From contig CM060950.1 of assembly GCA_030765055.1 (NCBI GenBank), positions 274,073,968 to 274,137,967 on the forward strand: DNA of 64,000 nucleotides. Direction: 5' to 3'. The notes beneath the pieces were generated by a model that did no database searches, had not been told where the DNA came from, and saw nothing but the letters and a program-made list of their open reading frames with translations. Source of the stretch: Mantis religiosa (lineage: Eukaryota > Arthropoda > Insecta > Mantodea > Mantidae). A program made the position numbers and the translations under genes. Below, piece by piece: positions 58,873 to 64,000 of the stretch; positions within the stretch are counted from its first letter, which is position 1, and each line of letters opens with the position of its first letter.

Positions 58873-59149
58873 GTATTGTGCCTCCGAATTGCTAGCTTCT
58901 GCTAGCTCTGGAAAATGAATAACAAATGCGCAAGGCAAATAACAGTCGCATTCTTACTTAAGCTTTATTTATTCATTTCCAAGAAAACTAAAAGAAAGGC
59001 CACTTCTTCAGGTATACGGAAACAGTGAGCATTCCCATTTGAGAACTTGAAATTTCTTAGATATTTTCCTTTTGAGAATTGCCAATGAATCAGGTACCAG
59101 CATATACTTTTCTACTAGTAGATACAATACAGTATAACAGCGTCTGTTG
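58873..59149. other. No gene seen
   Basis: Short AT-rich interval. Confidence 0.3.
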
Positions 59150-59270
59150 TCACGGTCCGAATATCTATAACGGAAAATGAATGAAATGGGAGACATGCTG
59201 CTCAGATATACCCGGGGTCCACAGAGCTTAGAGTTACCTACCCGGGGGCTAGGCGTGACTTTCAAAGCGA
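59150..59270 (-). repeat. CCCGCCTCGG-type SINE fragment
   Basis: The body section GAATGAAATGGGAGACATGC, GGGGTCCACAGAGC and TTAGAGTTACCTACCC matches the family on the minus strand. Head and tail are missing. Confidence 0.5.
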
Positions 59271-60015
59271 GGGAAGCTCCAAGTAATAATTTTCATTTAA
59301 ATAAGAGAGAATAATGACTCAAAAAGCCAAGGCTACTTTTTAGTACTCTTTCTATTGTACAGTCACGCGTAGGCCCAAGAGCATTGCAAGACCGGTCACG
59401 CTACAAGCAGACATTACTGCTTTCTCTCTCCACTCAGACGTTCCAATTTTTCCTATAGCCGGCCCACACCGAGTGTACTGTTAGAATAAAATTGAGAAAG
59501 CGTGCAATTCGCACACTTCTGCTAACTTAGAACTTCACAAGAATTTCCTGCTTGTCACCACTTACCTCTGGCGTTACTAGAGGAACTTCGGGCCGAACAT
59601 TCGAGACCCTCCCTGAATGGGAGTTGGGATTGTGTTGGACTCGAGGGGGCAGTGTGTTTCCGACACCCACGGGGAATTGGCTACGGCCGCCCGGAGGGGG
59701 TAGAGGGTTGCCTAAGAAGTCCCGGGTACTAACCTGCAGAGCTAGTAGAAGGTGTGCTAGATCACCAGGCGGCCCCACTGAGGTTTTCGGTAGTCTTCCC
59801 TGCGGGGTTGACGCGCGTAAGTGACATGTCCACTTCCATCCCGTCTTGACGTTGTGCTCAGCGAAGGGGGGGGGGGAGGGCTTTTTAAGAAATCAGGTAT
59901 TGCCCTATGGAAAGAGCCCCGGAGTATCCATCGCTCCCGGGTACAAGGAGGCCCGGGTTCTTGGTCTTACGGGTCCAGGACTAATGGGAGTAGAACCTCT
60001 GCACATAACTGTTTG
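59271..60015. other. GC-rich unclassified block
   Basis: From about 59520 the sequence becomes GC-rich, with CCCGGAGGGGGTAGAGG-like and G-run motifs. It is bounded by TTGTCACCACT at 59549-59559 and 60013-60023. It looks like an inserted element of unknown type. No ORF has recognisable content. Confidence 0.4.
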
Positions 60016-60030
60016 TCACCACTATATACC

Positions 60031-60373
60031 GGACCGCGCCGTGCCTGAGTGCTTAACCACTTGGCTCTCACCAAGGTTGTGCTGGTTCGTTTCCAGGTGA
60101 CCGTAAAAGTGAGATTTGGGATGGAAAACATGGTGCTGGAAAGGGTTTTCTCCGGGTTCTTCGGGTTTCCCCACCAGCATTCTACCGATTGCTCCATCAT
60201 CTTTCCTATCAACGTATCTCTTGTACTTTCACTTCCGGCTTTGGGCTGATCATTCATCCCGGAATCTCACTGACAAGGAAACCTCTAATTCTTAACCGCT
60301 GCCTACGGGCCTCGAGGTTGTGCCTTTCAGAAGGCCCTGTGTTCCACTTAAGGAACTACAGGAATGCATTCAT
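60031..60373 (+). repeat. tRNA-headed SINE with 15-bp target duplication
   Basis: 343 bp, flanked by the perfect repeat TCACCACTATATACC (60016-60030 and 60374-60388). The head carries GCCTGAGTGCTTAACCAC and a B-box-like GGTTCGTTTCC; the body is shared with 22030-22440. The right duplication begins straight after GGAATGCATTCAT. Confidence 0.8.
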
Positions 60374-60388
60374 TCACCACTATATACC

Positions 60389-61614
60389 AATTTACGTAAA
60401 TTACTATTGCTAATGCCCCTGATATATACTTACAGCTGAATTTAAAAGCGCCATATAAAACAAAAATAAACATTTCTGCACATACCATATATGCTTCACT
60501 TGACAAAATATGCAAACCTACGAAGCATGGTAGTCAAGTTTACGAATGTGTGAATACAGAAATGTTCAGTAATGAATGAGCTCGCGAAACCGGTCACACG
60601 AGCTTAAGCAGCTGTTAAATTGTCCACAACATGCCGGATGTTCGCGAATACATTTTTAAAATGCATCCAGAGCAATAGGTATATATATATATTGTACAGG
60701 TTACCCTGGCGTTATCTGTGTTAGTATAAACATCTCAAATAACACACTGATTATTTTCGAAATAGTGAGAGGAGCACCGGCGCGCTTCTCGGACGTGTGA
60801 TAAGCTCCAATGAACGCATCACTTCAGCTAATGGAATACGCAGGAAGCACAAATGACAGTTATTATGTTCACGTGGAGTAATCAGTGTGTTATCTGAGAG
60901 GTTTCCACTAACAAAGATAAAGCCCGGAAAAACTTTATCCTTATAAGGATAACCTTAAAACTCACTCTGACCGAGACTGACGTTGGGAGGTGATTATCAA
61001 TACTCTTCTTGGAAAAGGTAGTCTTAAACTGCTGGGTTTGCAGATATGTGGATTCCATACCATCCATGGAGTATTTTAATGCCGGTATTAAGAGTATTTT
61101 TGGAATGTGATTTCATTCTTGAAATAACACTTTAGTATTATAAAAACGATTTCCAAAGAGGAACACATAATTCAGAAATCACTGGGTCTTCCTTTTCTCT
61201 CTACACTTTTGTATGTGTCGTAGATTAAAAATCTAAGAGCGGAAAAAATTAGTAAAGAGATGTTTCCAGCACTCAATAAGTAGTAATATGGGCTGAAGAG
61301 GAGCCTGTTAAAAAAAATGACTTGGTGTAAATATATGTGAAAGCTAAGCTCCTTCCCACTAACCTTGCTCTCTATATGGTTTTACCTACTGAACAGTCGG
61401 AACCATTTTAATGGAATTTTAAACTTACTTCCTATGGTACCTTTCTTATATAGTAGACTATTGAACATCAACAAGGGAGTTACTACTAAATTTGTCACCA
61501 AAAAAAAAAAAGGAAATGAAAAACATAAGGTTCGCAAAACATCTTAGAAAATCTAAAGCAACTGTTCGAAAAGCTTATTAAGGCGAAGGAAACAGACGTT
61601 GAATATGGCACAAT
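60389..61614. other. Intergenic with a decayed SINE piece
   Basis: A minus-strand SINE remnant is visible at 60927-60985 (CCCGGAAAAACTTTATCC, ACTCACTCTGACCGAG). The rest shows nothing recognisable. Confidence 0.4.
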
Positions 61615-61625
61615 ATGTGCACTGA

Positions 61626-61876
61626 ATACCCGCCTCGGTAACGTAGATGGTAGCGTGTCTACCTCACGTTCAAGAAGTCCCGAATTCGAATCTCGATCAG
61701 GGTGAGCTACCTGGATAAGGTTTTTTCCTGGGTTTTCCCTTATCCTGACAGACTAATGTTGGGTAACTCTAAGCTCCATGGACCCTGGACTCATTTGAGC
61801 ATCATTTCACCCAATTCATTCACCGTCCGATATGACAACGTTGGAGGACGTAAATTACAAAAACAAAGCAAATTAA
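61626..61876 (+). repeat. CCCGCCTCGG-type SINE with 11-bp target duplication
   Basis: Starts ATACCCGCCTCGGTAACG, has the box-B-like AATTCGAATCTCG, and ends in an A-rich ACAAAAACAAAGCAAATTAA tail. It is flanked by the perfect repeat ATGTGCACTGA (61615-61625 and 61877-61887). Confidence 0.85.
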
Positions 61877-61887
61877 ATGTGCACTGA

Positions 61888-62954
61888 GGCATTGTCTTCG
61901 TGTTAATGGCAAGTGATAAGCACATTTTTGAGTTATAAATGAATGTCTGCGTGTATTAATTGACAGTACCTTAAAATAATGCAATAGCACAAATAACATT
62001 TGTTAGTTTCAATATGAGCACCATTTACTTATATAATAGAGGTCTAAGTGAATCTCAAACTTCAGCCTTCGCTCTGATAAAAGTGTGCTTACCATTACTT
62101 GCATAGAAATTAATTGTCCTGTTTTAATAGTAGTCTAAACTAAGAATGGAGGGAGTATCAAAATCTGCAAAACTAGCTTTTTCTTATATCTTGCAAACAT
62201 ACAAGTAACCAGTGTTTATATTGCACAGTGTATAGGTATATTCCCGAGCTTTTCCCCTGCGATGGGGGTTGGGTAGATGCGCAGATGGCTGAGTGGGCAT
62301 CAGAAGGCACTTGATCAAAATCCTACTGCTGCTGGACATTTATACATTGTCTTAAATCTGATGTGTAGCACTCACACGACTTTCTTTACTCTTGTATAGA
62401 ATGTTCTTACAAATACTTATTCTTCTGTCTACTTCATATCATTCCAGATAAACATTTGCAGATATTATCTTATTGCCATAGATCGGACCTTAGGCCAAAT
62501 CTATCTTCAATTTGAAAGTGAATCTGTACGAATTATACATTTGTGATTGAAATGCGACAGTTTTATATTGTCTTTTACAGCCTTTTTCAATATAAATGCC
62601 TATTTTATGAATTAAATGCTTTTTGTTGCATTTATTTAATTATTTATCCATTATTTATTATTTTATTAAGTATTAAATATTTCCTTCAGGTATATTTTAT
62701 TTTAATAATTGTTAGCCCGTGACAATGAAAGTACTTTACTAGACGTATATTTTTGTCTTTAAGTTGCAGACAACAAAGGCGCCCTTCATACAGTTCATTA
62801 TTTTCTTTGCAACAACGAGTACTGTCGCGCAATTGCAGTTACAGACAACAGAAAGCGTATGAATCACCTCTTGTGTTTGTTTTAAAAGGCAATCATGAGT
62901 GCGGTCTAACGTTGTTTTTCTTTCATTTTTCATTGCCACGTTGTTGTAGCTAGT
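61888..62954. other. Intergenic; possible 5' region of the hAT remnant
   Basis: No gene seen. ATAAATGCC-type words at 62594 and their complements near 63550-63645 could be subterminal repeats of the hAT remnant, but this is weak. Confidence 0.35.
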
Positions 62955-63450
62955 AGCAATGTGCCGAAATTCAGTGTTGCTTTACGCAGTAAATTACAAA
63001 GCTACGTTAATACTTTTGGAACCGACGTATATTTTACCAACAGTGAAATACTCACACGCAAAATATCCGAGCAGTGAAGAAGAAGCATTTTATGTAATAA
63101 CATATCGGCACAATCGAACAAAAATGCGCTTTTCAAGATTACTGGGTAGAAGATTTCATTGCTTCCAATGGTATTTGCAACTTTGAGTCGAAAATCCCAA
63201 TTTGCATCGACTTATTTACATAGTAGTGCCGAAACCCCTTTGTGTAAATTATGGAATCTTACATTAACACAGTTTTTGGAGAAGTAGGTATACTAACCAA
63301 TCTGTACATACCTAGCGAGTCAAGTTTGCGAAAATGTTACTTAATCGAATGTTAGATGACACAATGAAAATCAATAAAGATAAAAGGAATAAGAAGATCG
63401 GGATTTTTATCGACGAGTCAACTGATTCGTTTTTGTGTCAATTACAGCAC
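62955..63450 (+). pseudogene. CGGBP1-like hAT transposase remnant
   Basis: Heavily broken. In one frame: VPKFSVALRSKLQSYVNTFG and TDVYFTNSEILTRKI, followed by a TGA. Further on come LCKLWNLTLTQFLEK, then IPSESSLRKCYLIEC in another frame, then MLDDTMKINKDKRNKKIGIF and IDESTDS, which has the hAT catalytic-Asp context. This order matches insect CGGBP1-like hAT proteins. The catalytic domain after DESTDS is missing. Confidence 0.6.
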
Positions 63451-64000
63451 TAGCATTTTGTTTACAATTTTGAAGGTCTTTAAAATATGACGATCGACTC
63501 ATTGAATAGTATAATCTATTAAATAAATGCGTTTCTCTAATTGCCTTTTATTGCCCGTTGTATTTATAGTGCCCTTTTCATACCATTTTAGTTATTTATA
63601 ATGCCTTTGTGCCTGCCCATTTTAATTATTTATAATGCCTAAACTTCCCATCTCTGATTATGGCTGATTTTCTTGTAGGTGCAAGAAGTGTCGGAATATC
63701 ATAGGCTTTAAGCAATAGTCAAACTTTAAACTGGTCGCTATGTGATGTCTTTTAAATTCCGTCCTTGACCTCGAGATAACAAAATACGACTTCCTTTCGA
63801 GAAACGTATAAGCGTTGGAAAAACCATACAAAATAACAAAGAATATCTCTGAACTGTTTCACTACACAAAAAATGAGATTAACTTAAATTGTGTACTTAA
63901 ACCAGATTTAATTAATAATTATTATATTAATAATTTATTGTTATTTTGATATTTCTGGCGCCAGAATTGTTAAAATGTAAGGTTTATATTTCACAAAGAA
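63451..64000. other. AT-rich right edge
   Basis: Three imperfect TTATTTATAATGCC-like repeats occur at 63560-63645; no gene. Confidence 0.35.

Overview
The window is eukaryotic and almost certainly from an arthropod. It is AT-rich and intron-bearing, and it is packed with decayed transposable elements of the kinds found in large insect genomes: Ty3/gypsy, Penelope-like, two LINE types, mariner, Tigger/pogo, hAT, P-like, a piggyBac-type MITE and several tRNA-headed SINEs. The SINE density and very long intergenic stretches suggest a hemimetabolous insect such as a cockroach or termite. That placement is inference; nothing here fixes the species. There are no prokaryotic operons, CRISPR arrays or intact rRNA/tRNA genes.

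Layout. 0-11.5 kb: Penelope-like (PLE) fragments on both strands, a broken Cys-rich repeated ORF (minus), a dead mariner, a LINE RNase H 3' end, a Tigger/pogo 5' end, and a LINE apparently nested in a minus-strand PLE. 11.55-17.34 kb: degenerate full-length Ty3/gypsy element A. 19-22.5 kb: SINE cluster, including a head-to-head foldback. 23.1-27.0 kb: the only convincing host gene, seen as an internal exon and a Pro/Tyr/Cys-rich terminal exon in compatible phase. Its 3' flank carries an ~800 bp block that recurs at 41.8 and 43.2 kb. 28.72-34.69 kb: Ty3/gypsy element B, the best preserved TE, with 4-bp target duplication CTAT, ~493-bp LTRs and a 971-codon pol ORF. 35.5-36.0 kb: a ~520 bp TAA microsatellite. 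36.7-39.1 kb: a broken hAT transposase. 45.79-46.06 kb: a piggyBac-type MITE. 47.63-51.73 kb: an end-to-end P-element-like transposon with 28-bp imperfect TIRs, 9-bp direct repeats, a THAP domain and a transposase. 51.87-56.05 kb: minus-strand Ty3/gypsy element C, whose reverse transcriptase has been lost in frame. 57.06-58.87 kb: gypsy fragment D, a gag/protease piece joined to an LTR end. 59-62 kb: SINEs, two with long target duplications. 62.96-63.45 kb: a remnant of a CGGBP1-like hAT transposase.

How it fits together. A, B, C and D share one plan: a coiled-coil Gag N-terminus, a capsid-like region with one CCHC knuckle, a protease in the -1 frame, then RT, RNase H and integrase, a purine-rich tract, and LTRs ending ACA. 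A TGGTGTC primer-binding site, probably for tRNA-Leu, is visible in A, B and C. All carry disabling changes. Element C, which keeps protease and integrase but has no RT, is the most unusual derivative. I see no complete intact gene; all coding features are host-gene exons, partial ORFs or TE relics. Breaks were judged by eye against sibling copies in the window.
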